From positions 21,918,365 through 21,982,364 of the forward strand of contig BTRK01000006.1 in NCBI GenBank assembly GCA_036245805.1: a stretch of DNA of 64,000 nucleotides, given 5' to 3'. Position 1 is the first letter of the stretch. The number at the start of each line of letters is the position of its first letter. The notes beneath the pieces were generated by a model. It was not told the origin of the DNA and did no database searches. It saw nothing but the letters and a program-made list of their open reading frames with translations. Shown here piece by piece: positions 23,772 to 34,609 of the stretch. The stretch is from Pristionchus mayeri. Lineage: Eukaryota > Nematoda > Chromadorea > Rhabditida > Neodiplogasteridae. A program made the position numbers and the translations under genes.

Positions 23772-26700
23772 TTATCTTGGATTCTGTTCGGTACCCCACT
23801 TGATGAGGAACTTTTCCCGTTCGAGACGTCGCTTCGCCACTGCTTCCATCCGAGATTCGAGGGAAGCCCTGTCTGTTGACTTCTGAGGAGATGCGACCTC
23901 TGCAAATGTTATTGGTTACATCTATTTTCTTAATATTTCCTTTTTTTCTAGCATACGCATTAATTTAGTGAGGACATCGGTGCCTAACCTAGAAAATGGT
24001 GAAAACAACTTTCACGTGTATAGTGTCTAGGACGCTATACACAAATCTTACGCTTTCGTTACAATACTGAGAAGTTGGCAGCATAATAAGCGATCCTGAC
24101 CTTTCTTGACTGAACTCATATCCATTTCATCTTCCTCCCCATCTCTCTTCTTCCCACTTCCATCCTCTTTCTTCGTACGTCGGCTATTAGCTAAAGATGC
24201 CGACCAATCCAGTGCAGCCACCTGAAGAGGCGTATAGAACAACGGAATGAACGGCAAAAATATTGTATAATCTCTTTTATGAGTACGATATTAATGAGGC
24301 AATGGTATGCTGCACCTCCTCTTACCCCCCCCCCCTTCGTACCATGTAGTGTTGGATGTTCCCCAGATGGGAGACGCTGGCTCCAGAATGAGCATTTGCT
24401 TGTACTCCAAACATTCCCGTTGCCTCTTTCGATTCGAGTGCAGATGGGGGCACTTCCACCATTGCAAGCGTCTGAAATCAGCCTCTATTTATCCTTACGT
24501 GTGCGATCTGTAGCGAAGCGGAATCATAAACAATATTAATAACAAGAACATGGTTCGAGCATTATAGGGACCCGGAATAAGGAAACCTTTGAAAATAATT
24601 CCAAGATTATTAAGTTAGTCGGCAGGCCGACAACAATTGGTTCCCATCAGTCTCCCCCACCACTCACATCACAGTATCCGGTGGTTCCTCCGATGTTCTT
24701 CGTGAGTGTCATCTTCTGTCCTCCGATGCACAACTCCACTCCTCCATCGGGAGTGGCCTTCATCGATCCCACCCTCTTCCCCCGAGGAAGACCTGATGGG
24801 CAAGGGACTGTCTACAAGAAGGAAACTCATTACGAACTATTTACTATTGTTTACTATTGTTTTTCATATTTTTTGAAGGGGATAACAGAGATACAGTATA
24901 GATACCATCGAAGAAGTGGAAAGTTTAATAGCCTACGTAGTTTCCAAAATAGTCGATTTAATGTTTTTTACGTTAATAAAATGTTATTCTTCAAAATTCA
25001 TTGGTAGATAATATTAGTGCACCTACCGCAGGTGTGGCGGGATCTAATGGTGCTTCCTCCCTTCCCTCCACAGTCGCCCTCGCCAGAATGGGCACAATCG
25101 AGGGAATCTGCAGAAGGAGCAGTTCCGATGAACCTCCTGAAAGGGATAAATTATTATCGCAACTTTATCATGCATCTCAGTGCAGAATTACCTCCGATAA
25201 CCGCATATAAAAAAAGGTCTTGTGCTAAAATTAACTACCAAAGAAAATAGTTTTTTTAAGTATTTAAAGCATTTTTCAAGATGTGGAAACAGAATAGTAC
25301 CATTTACTATTTATACTTTACATAATTCGATATCTATACAGCTGTTTCACCAACCGCTCATCATCTTCTCCATCACATCTGCTGCTTCTCGTGATCTCGT
25401 CAACGTGGGGAAGGGATCTTCCTCGTCCAGAGGAGGAGAGATGCGCGGCTTCCTGCAGCAGTGATACATAAATAGAAACAAATTATACTTTTACAATTTT
25501 CCCAGCCGAAATCCAATACCAGATATTCACCTTTTTGGCCAACCTTCCTAGTGGAAAACAATCTCTACAAATCATTGAACACTCATGTGTTGAAATTTTC
25601 CGTCGATCACTCCAAAACCGAGAAAACAATCTACGGCGAAGTGAAGTGAACCCGCGAGTAATCTCTCCTTCACAATCTATAGCTTATCAAGCTGAGAAAA
25701 TCGCTGAATATCTATGTGAATCACTGACTCGTCCTCCTCATCACTCATGATTTCCTTCTTGACACTGGAAGAGGACGCCATGCACTTCTTGAACTGCGCC
25801 TCCTCCTCGATCGGAGTGACGAGGGGAAGAACACGACCACTTTTAGCGTCGTTCAGGAACTGAAGTAGATTGAAGTAGACTTATCAGTAGATTAACTCGG
25901 TGGTATTCACCCCCACCATAAACAATCGACTGACTGAAAATTTACCGGTCAAAGAAAACTTTACGGGGAGCGCGGGGGATTCAACGCCGGATTTGGGATT
26001 TAGTAGGAAAAAGTACTTGAGATGACGGCGCATCTTTTTCATGTTGGGACCGAATCGATAGGATTACGGTAGGTAGGTTAAAATCGGCTCCAAAGTTGGC
26101 ATACTCGCATTTTTCGCCGTTTTTCGCCTGTAACTTTTTTCTCTTTGAAGTTGGAGCTTCGCTTCTGTTGAGAAAATTGTAGATCTCGTCGAAATACTCC
26201 GGTGCAAAAACTTTTGCAGAGCAAGTCGCTCAACGGACGACCTTCTAGGATCGCGTTGAAACGAAATATGGCGGGTCAAAGTTTCGCCTTTTTCTGAATC
26301 GCATTCTCGCCCTTGGCGTTTATAGAAGAGGCCTTTGGATGTACCGATTGAAAGTGAATTCTTGTGTATAAAACGCCGCTCTTTCGAATGAGATCAACGC
26401 CATCGCGGTAGGTCAACGTTGACGTGAAATATGGGCGTTTCCGTGAGGGAATGTTGGTGCCCGGAAAAAACATTTTCTGATCTCGCTCCTTTCTTTGTTA
26501 GAATGGTTATTCGTGTTATATACCATCTTGTACCTCTCGTCGATTCGGTTCGGGTAGGCTATTTGATATTTTAATATATTAAGGTTTAAGCGTGGCGCAG
26601 TGGGAAAAGGCGCTGGCTGGGGGCTCAGGTTCGGATCCCACTCGGTGCAAACCTTATGCAGCATTTTTTGCTTGGCCGGAAAGTGTCGGGCAGTTGTCGG

Positions 26701-27991
26701 AAAGTGTCCTAGCGTGCGTCCGATGACTTCAACAGTCTAACCCGGCGCACCTAGACCGCGAAACACATTTCGCTCAAAAATCGCCCATTCTTGGCTAGAA
26801 CTCCCAGAAAATCGTGTAAATTCATTCCCAACCTAATTCCCCATGGTTTACCCGTAGCGAGCGATAGCTCGGCTAGTTGAATATATTCATAAATTCAAGG
26901 ATACTTGAATACGAAATGGTGATCACTTATTACTAATTTCATACTACTCAAACAGTATCGAAATAGAGATACTTTTGTGCTGATTGTGCGGATTCAATCG
27001 CAAAGGACTTTTACAATGAGCTTCGATTCAAGTTGGCTATTGGTACGCTGACCAAACAATAGATGGTGAATTCAAACTGACATTATCCCTCAGGAGGTCT
27101 TTCAGTTCCTCTTCGTCTCCACTCTCGTCGCTCTCCCACAACTCCGCGTATCCACGGGCAGATGACACTTGTGCATTCGTCTGAGAACAAAGTAGTTAAT
27201 GTATTGTACATTATCAATGCGCCAAAATGCTTTTTTCCTAGCAACTTCTGGTTGTCATAATTTGGCTGAGGCAACACAAAGTTTGATCTCTATAATTGTT
27301 AATGCATTAATTGATACTAGAACCAATTAAGAATAAAAAATGACAAACCATCTCGGCAATCGTTGTAGTCTCTTCCTTTACGCGCTTCTGGGATCCTGAG
27401 ATGCTTAGTTCTCGGAGTAACCACATAGCCGGTGCAAAATAATTGCAACATAATATCGGCATTACAGAATTATCATTATCATCCTATTCTCACTAATATT
27501 ATTTAGTGATCATGCATGATTGTGACCAATCACAGTCAATTTGTGAAAAAAAAACGCACACACCTCCCTCGAATTCGAGCTTTACTCGTTCCTTTTTACG
27601 ATCTTCAGCGTGAAGACCTTCGGAGAAAACTCCCATAGTCTGAATGAACAACAGTGGTATCAGATCATGCTAAATGAATCCCAGAAAGCGATACAAATCG
27701 AGAAGAAAATGATGATTCAAGCCCACCAACCTGAATAAGTTCTTGTCTTGGCTTCCCTGCTCCACCACCTCCGCCCCTTCCTCTACCTCCACGACCGCCT
27801 CGACCTCGTCCACGCCCACGTCCACGATTATTTCTGCAATAAGTGAAAATTAGTGCAGTAATGGCATCAAGAAAATTGGTCAGCAAGACAGCGCACAAGA
27901 TGCACACTCACTGTTGTCCATTCGAAGTTCCCTTCTCCTCTCGCATTCCGGCAAGCGCGAGATTTGGAACTCCACGAGTGCGACCCGCCAT
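23772..27991 (-). CDS. POLR3D: RNA polymerase III subunit RPC4 (POLR3D/RPC53 family)
   Basis: Twelve exons join in phase from ATG 27991 (MAGRTRGVPNLALAGMREEK) to TAA 23772-23774, about 405 residues. The family plan is clear. There is an Arg/Gly-rich N-terminal stretch followed by ELIQTMGVFSEG, as in the conserved RGRGR...IQ...F..G region. An acidic, Lys-rich middle follows, then the C-terminal RPC4 domain with ELLLLQIPSIVP, a basic KRVGSMK, the strands GVELCIGGQKMTLT and the ending VSHLGNIQHYMVAALDW. RPC4 pairs with RPC5 (TFIIF-like) on Pol III and acts in termination and re-initiation. A basic tail (SLESRMEAVAKRRLEREKF) extends past the usual domain end. The 1.2-kb intron at about 25869-27082 is swollen with repeats, including a tRNA-like sequence. 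Confidence 0.88.
26581..26655 (+). repeat. tRNA-like / SINE-type sequence in an RPC4 intron
   Basis: TGGCGCAGTGGG (26593-26604) fits a Pol III A box and GGTTCGGATCC (26628-26638) fits a B box at tRNA-like spacing. AAGGTTT at the start can pair with AAACCTT at the end like an acceptor stem. The T-arm does not pair as in a real tRNA, so I read it as the head of a tRNA-derived SINE or a decayed tRNA. It lies within a larger repetitive block of about 26040-26880. Confidence 0.6.
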
Positions 27992-28248
27992 GTTTCTATA
28001 GTAAATAATAAAAAAAGAAGTTATAGCGTAAATTTGACAGTTCTGTAAAGATCATCAAATAAATGCACGAGAAACAAGCAAAACAGCGACGAACGAAGAG
28101 CTCCTTTTGCAGCGGAGCAAAGCGGGTGCTCTTGTTTGCATTACCAAAACGAACAACGCTAAATAATACAAGCAAAGTGATTAAATCGCTAATTAAATAA
28201 AAATAACGAGATTTGTCACCTGTATCTTTATCCCGGTTCCACTTACGG

Positions 28249-28862
28249 CACGGCATGATTTTTCCCGATGACTTTTTAAAAACATGTCCCCGGGGCCGGA
28301 AAATTCACACGACTATTTTCCGGATACGCCGTACAAGTCATTCCCTGAGTACTGTAGTTTTCTGCTTGAAATTGCCTGATTTCTGTACGATTTCGCTTGT
28401 AAGTTCCTGATTTCGGTATGTCGTTCAAAATGATTAGTTAGCTATACGGTTTTCGATCACTGATTACGATAGTTATTGATTTTTCTCTATTCATTGATTT
28501 GTTTCATTAATATTATTTTTTTATTTGTTAAATTCTTTTATATGATATTCTTATACTATTTTCACTAAACGATTATTATTTTGCGTTTTTGATTGATACA
28601 TTTCATTTTAATCGTGAGGAACGTGTGATATGTGAAACTATTAAAAAATAGCCTATTGAAGACGAAGGAGTGAGTCTTTAATTGTTTTGCTATTGTAAAC
28701 ACAAGTGATCGCTAAATTTAAGATCTTTAAAAGAATGAAAAATGATAAAAAGGAAATGTGTTTTTACTGGTTTTATCGAGGGACCAATGGAAGACTCCGC
28801 CCCAAAATGTTCCCCGCGGGAACATCCCCTCTTAACAGAGTGTCGGGAAAAATCATGCCGTG
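28249..28862. mobile_element. 614-bp terminal-inverted-repeat element with TTACGG flanks
   Basis: CACGGCATGATTTTTCCCGA at 28249-28268 is exactly inverted at 28843-28862. Both ends are flanked by the direct repeat TTACGG (28243-28248 and 28863-28868), which looks like a target-site duplication. No coding capacity is visible, so it is probably a non-autonomous DNA element of undetermined superfamily. Confidence 0.6.
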
Positions 28863-29287
28863 TTACGGCTCTGCGTTTACGGTAATTGTTTCAGTTGAAA
28901 AATGAGTTTATTTATTTCTTCAACAAAAATATAATAGGAATGGGCCAATGATATCATGATAGTTATATTTAGATCAAATGAACATGTTATCATTCATAAA
29001 TATAACATCTTCTGGAATTGGAAGCAAAAACGTTTTTGACTGTAAGAAGATCATGAATTGAACTTAGGACGAGAGATAGTAACATTGCTATTTTCAACAT
29101 TTTTCTGAACTGACGATTTTTCAAGAAACAGTTTAGGTAGGCGATGCTGGTTCATATCGATTCAAGAACAACCTCGAGGTACGGTAGGGTAACGGAAAGT
29201 ACGGTAAGGTAGGCTGATTATACTTAGACTCCGCAAGCTCCGCCCACTCGGCTCGGACACTTTACCCCTCAAAAGCGAGACAAGAGG

Positions 29288-29568
29288 AGCACAGTCTTCA
29301 TTCGCAACCAAATCGCTCGATCAAAAAAGAATTTGGAAGCTCTTTTCATCCTCTTTCGAATGAGCTTCCGTGACCCTGGAAATTCCTTTTCTGAGTAGGT
29401 CAGCATACGTTTTATAGAGCGAATTAGCCAAGAAACCTATAAAACTCGTATGCTGACCTACTCAGAAAAGGAATTTTCAGGGTCACGGAAGCTCATTCGA
29501 AAGAGGATTAAAAGAGCTTCCAAATTCAATTTTGAACGAGCGATTTGGTTGGGAATGAAGAGTGTGTT
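29288..29568. repeat. ~280-bp imperfect palindrome (foldback)
   Basis: Arms of about 125 bp (29288-29412 and about 29445-29568) are reverse complements with few mismatches, sharing CTGAGTAGGTCAGCATACG and its inverse near the centre. The loop is about 25-30 nt. The open frame seen across the right arm is a by-product of the repeat. Confidence 0.8.
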
Positions 29569-29916
29569 TCTTCGAATTCGAAGCGCGCATGGCTGGCAAC
29601 TCTTTCTGCGTCCTCTCCTCCCTCTCCCTCCCCTCCCTCCACCCGGCGTGACTAGAGAGCCCCCCGCCTACGTGAAAGCTCGGTTTCTTCCCCTGTAGGG
29701 TTCGGCGAAGCCCTACCAGATCGTTTCGAGAATTGAACAGACAATGGAGGAATAGGCTCCGCCCCTCTTTCTCTCGTCTCGCTTTTTGGGCCTTTCACGT
29801 TATGATCAATTCAACCACATTTTGGGTCATAACTTTGCTCAAACATTAGATATCAACCTAATTCAAAATGCATGGCCCTATTTAGCCCAATACGAACACA
29901 TTAACAACACAATTAG

Positions 29917-30144
29917 ATCTGTGTGACGATTTCGGGTAACCGCCTTGTGGTCCCTAATTATACTGCGGCAAGTCAGGAGAGGGTGCTGATAAAGGATCAG
30001 AAAGTTAGGTTTCCAGGACTATCACGAATGGCCACGTATTTGGCGAATGCTCATAGAAATGGCACTGCGAAGAGACATTTGAGGAAATCGCTGATGATGA
30101 AGTGTGGCGTAGAAGATGGAGAGGAGGAGGATGACTTCCTGTAG
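29917..30144 (+). CDS. possible isolated 3' exon, unknown product
   Basis: After an ACAATTAG acceptor-like site, 75 codons stay open to TAG 30142-30144. They end in a charged, plausible protein tail (RHLRKSLMMKCG, then EDGEEEDDFL). No upstream exon could be joined. It could be the last exon of a + strand gene, a fragment captured by a repeat, or chance. Confidence 0.25.
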   Translation: MCVTISGNRLVVPNYTAASQERVLIKDQKVRFPGLSRMATYLANAHRNGTAKRHLRKSLMMKCGVEDGEEEDDFL

Positions 30145-30714
30145 TCATCAGTGGAAGAGGCGATATTTCCCCATAATATAACATCCCCTGTCACACTTTA
30201 CTGATTCTTGCACTAAAGCAGCGTTAACTGTTGATAGGGAGGCTTTTCCGTTTTGCTTGAGTTCTTGTGAGCTTCCCGACTGATCATTGAACTCGCCCTG
30301 TGCATTTTTGAACGTTGCTCATTGAGCCAAGCTCACCTGACATTTTTGTTCTTCTGAAGTTTTTTACATATCAAAATGAATAAAGTAAGATAAAAATATT
30401 GGAGTGAGCTAAAGTTCATTCTTCATTTATTCACAAAGACGAACTTGAAGATTCTTCGGAATTGTTTATAGCACAATAAATAACACTTGATCGTAAATCT
30501 TTATTTCGTCTATGGATGTACAAAAATGGGAAAGCGCATAGTATAAGCGGAGGAGAGTGATTACTACTCTCTCCGAGAAATTCAACCCGAAATTACAACA
30601 TGACGCGTTGCCAGATTCCCGTAAATATAAACCTATTGAGTCGAAGGCTAGATTACGGTAGGAATGGGCGAGAAGAGGGGCGAACAACGGTACTATAGGG
30701 CATACTAAGGGGGG

Positions 30715-33700
30715 TTACACGTAAGTCATCGACTGTTGGATTGAAGGAGCGGGATGGAGAGGAGGAGATGATGTGTCGTCTCTGAAGAGGCCACAGGTTA
30801 GACTGGATACGAGAAGGCCAATCGTAAGGGATGAAAGATAAAAAAATCAACTGACCCCTTGCCTGCACTTCCTGGAGGAGTCCTCCATTGCCTCGATGGG
30901 GCGGTACCGTATCCACTCTCTCGTCCCATCAATGGGGGAGATGAGTCACCCTCATTAGAAGAGGGAGGGCCAGCACCTGCTGAGTTCAAAGATCATAATA
31001 CGGTACTCTTAAATCCAAAATGCATGTGAATATATACTGAAATATACTGAAGTGAATATTTACCGGCTAGAGTGGTTGGTCCTAGGTATTCCCTCCTCGG
31101 GAGTGGATCCTCCGGAGCTCCTCCCACTGGCACCCTTCCACCCATCACAGTCGACAACTCGTGGTCGTAAGATGAAGTGGAAGAAGAGGAAACCTCCGAT
31201 CTGGAAAGAGGGGAGTTACCAAAGATCGTGAATCTAAACATTCTCAAAAGTACAAAATGTCTTGAATCTTCATCATTCATTCTAAGACCAAAGAGCATAC
31301 CTGGGACTGCACTGCTCGGACTCCTGTGGGGGAGGGGGAGGACGACAGGCGGGAGGAGGCCGTCGAACGGAGTGGCGAGAGGGAGGAGTCAAATTCTCCC
31401 TGCCAAAGATCTGAGATCATACCACGAAAAAACCTCACACTTTAAACCAATGGAGAGAACACAACGTAAGACCAGCTCGGTTATTCACAAAGACCAAAGA
31501 ACATCTGCTCACCTTCTCTTTCCCTGGTTTGCCGCGGTGCCCAGGGTGTAGCTGATCCCTCCACCGCCCGGTCCGCAGTTCACCACGTACGGTAACCCTC
31601 CGCCGTGGTGTACTGCACCACTCGGGTGCAGCGGGTAGGCGACGTTTGCACCGCTACCGTATGAGTAGTGTGCCGAGGGGTCGCCGATTTCCTCGTAGTG
31701 TCTTCCGAGTGTATGGAAAGAGGAAGCATCCACTGCCACTGCCCCCGGATGATCACCCGGCACGATTCTGCAACTGTTTTAGTTAGAAATTCATTTTATA
31801 AAAGGGTGCATTTGGAGTTTTGACAAGGAAAAATGGTGAATTCAAATTCCGCTGGCATCACTACTAAAGACAAGTCTTCTTTCTGTGATGCCTACTCTGG
31901 CAATATCTGACGGGTCCGACCTGAGTGTTCCCTGTCGCACGAAGTGTGCAGACTGAGCATGTCGCATCATCGGCGGCACTCCCTGCTGCACGTGCTGCAC
32001 GTTGTTGTTGTAGTGGCTGCAAGGATAGTCAGTTAGTGATGACATACAGTAAACCGGTAGTGCCATGCACTTATTTAACACTTGTTGGGACTCTGAGTAA
32101 AGTTCAACCCTGTCATCCCCATCATCGCTGTTTTTGAATCGAATCTCCTTCGAATCACCGTACTCGCTCTCTCTAATTATGATCGGCCGTCAGTGCAACA
32201 ATCTCCCTCCCAATGCCACTGATGATCCATCGTGATTTCCCCCCGGAGACAGATGATCGATGGAGGGAGAGAGAGGGGAGCAGTTAGAGACGCAGACAAA
32301 CAGAGAGAGCTAGAGATAACGAGAAATCGAGAGAGCGTCCTCTCTCGCTGTCAGCAGGCCCATACACGGTATGATGGATTACTGTACGCAGCAGTTCGCG
32401 CCGAGACCACTCACACAAGGTCAATTAGAGGATGATGATATGAAGCCTGACCCCATAAATGCCTCGAGAGGAGAGCCAATAAAAGTGATGGGCCTATGAT
32501 CCTTTTCTGAATCGGCAAGGCCCTATTGTCCGCCCTGAGGGTCAACAGCTGCATATTGTGTGCGCACTAGGAAACGTCGTCTAGTCAAATTATGCCTAGG
32601 ATTAGTACAAAGGAAATTGTCGGCTTACCGTAGCGAGGCGGGCGTTGCCACACCGTGCATCATGCCTGAGCTACCATACATCGATCCGACCAGCGGGTTC
32701 TGAAACAGGAATTATAGGGAAACGTAGCCTTGTCAAAATTTGCATTACGTGTGCCAAATTGGTAATCGTCGCTTACATGGTGCGTGGCGTGGTGTGACTT
32801 CATCGAATTGTACGACCAGAGATGGTCGCCTGAAGTGACGATCGCCTCTGTGGACACCGCCTCCGATCCCTTGTGCACCCGACGCCTGAAATTCCATCTC
32901 TTAGTCCTTAGTAGTGAGCTTAGGACATTAGGGTTCTGACCCTAAAATGCTTGGTTGCTTGAGATCTTTACTATCCCTGGAGTGTCTCAAGTGCGCTCAT
33001 CTCTCACGCAATCCGCCCATTCCTCTCTCTCTCTTGTCCACTAATCTCTTCCCTTCTTCTTCCCTCACATCAAAGAGTGACCATTTCGACACATCCTCCA
33101 CTCGAAAACACAATAGGGAGAAAGGGCCCTCTCTTCCGAGTTTCTTTCGGGAGACTGCAGATTAGTCCCTTCTAACAATTAGAGTGCCGATTTTGGCGCA
33201 ATCACTGGGGATGTCCCTTACTCATACTTTTCATGACAAAAGAATCTCCGTGGCACCTGGTATCATTCCCTAATCCAAGCTCCAAAATAAGCGTCAGTCT
33301 TGGGATGCGCGAGATCCAAATCAGATAACCAGCTGACTCCTCCACTGCAACTCCTTCCCCTCTTCCCTACCACAAGAATCCGTCTAATTGCAACGGGACT
33401 TTAGATGGCCGCAACCAAACCAAATCAGATTCGTTTCTTCCTAATCGGCTACTATACTACTGCTGCAAACCGAGTTTTCATCGACCACACACAATGGGGG
33501 AAACGTCGCATGTTACAAATTCGACTAGCATTGATCAAATTGGTAAAAGTCGCCTACCGTTTGGCCAGGATGCAGAAGGCGCACACGACGGCGAGTGCGA
33601 GCACGAGGATGAGAAGGGCGGCGAGGGAGAGAATGAGAGTGGGAGAGGTGAGGGCCAGAGAGGATGGAGCACCATTCGGACCCAGAAGAGGCGACCACGC

Positions 33701-34609
33701 ACAATCCGGAGCCTGAAATTAGCGATTGCTTTATGGCTCGTGTTCTGGCTCAGGTTTCATGGGCGTATTCTTGATGAGCTGATCATTAGCTTCTCCCTCC
33801 TTCCCTCCTATCAATAATAGATGCGAGGTCAGGCTAATCTCCGTTCGCTTCATTAGGGGAGAGAATGACTGACTGGTGTCAATCGTCCATTGACTCAATC
33901 AAGTCAACCAGATAATCTCCCCGTGCATGCCAAATCCATACGAGGACAGTCCAGATTATCGCCCTTTTCTTATTCTTCCCTCACTCCCGGAAAACGAGAA
34001 CAATAAGAGGGATTTGAGCCCCCGAGGCATTGTTCGAGTAGACAAAACACGACTCAAATCCGTCCCATTCAGCCCTAATTTTCAGTGAATCCCTCTGAAT
34101 TCGGCCCAGTCCATCCCTCAAATCTCTCTCGCGAAGGAAGAGCTGCCCCTCGCAATTCATTCATTCTCACATCCTTCTCTATCTCCCAGACCGAGGAGAT
34201 AGAGAGGGCCAGTGTCCATATATTCTAATAGATTCCTCTACTCCCGAGGGAGGAAAGTCAGAAGCAGCTCATGCTGCCAATGCAATCTTTCGCCCGAGGA
34301 AAGCAATGATGAATCGTGTGTTAGAGGAGGGAAGGATTTGCTCAAAAGTGCCTCTGATTTGCATAAGCAGAAGTGATTGAGTAACTCCGAGATTTATGAG
34401 GGCAGAAATGAAATAACTCTAAAGGAAGCAAATATTTCAAGTTGCTCATTATTTGTGAAAAAAATCATTACTTTTAAAAAGGTTAAGGCTACCTTTACGA
34501 ATGGTTCATCGGAGAGTAGATGCCACACTAGGGAGGGGTCGGGCGGGGGGCGGAGTCGCAGCTGCGGAGGCTGCACGGAAGAGAGGCACTGGCATACGGC
34601 TGCTGCCAT
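30715..34609 (-). CDS. single-pass membrane protein with Tyr/Pro-rich tail and PDZ ligand
   Basis: Ten exons agree in phase from ATG 34609 to TAA 30715-30717, about 420 residues. ATG follows a TTCAG|CG acceptor directly, as in spliced-leader-type starts. A short ectodomain with a few cysteines leads to one membrane helix (ILSLAALLILVLALAVVCAF) and a stop-transfer CILAKRRRVHKG. The cytoplasmic tail of about 300 residues carries HYEEIGD (YEEI fits an SH2 ligand), REYLGP, a proline block (RPPPPPQ as part of RPPPACRPPPPP) and SGYGTAPSRQ. The last residues SMTYV form a class I PDZ ligand (T at -2, V at 0). The architecture is that of a cell-surface signalling or adhesion receptor, but no ectodomain family is recognised. 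More ectodomain exons upstream cannot be excluded; a splice-bounded segment lies at 34728-34784. Confidence 0.72.

Larger units (their letters stand above)
27992..30714. other. intergenic region rich in inverted repeats
   Basis: 2.7 kb between RPC4 and the membrane-protein gene. It holds an inverted-repeat element (28249-28862), a large palindrome (29288-29568) and a possible isolated + strand exon (29917-30144). The remainder is AT-rich and shows nothing else I can support. Confidence 0.5.

Noticed and set aside
29450..29698. 82-codon + strand frame
   Set aside because: Mostly the right arm of a palindrome plus CT-rich sequence.
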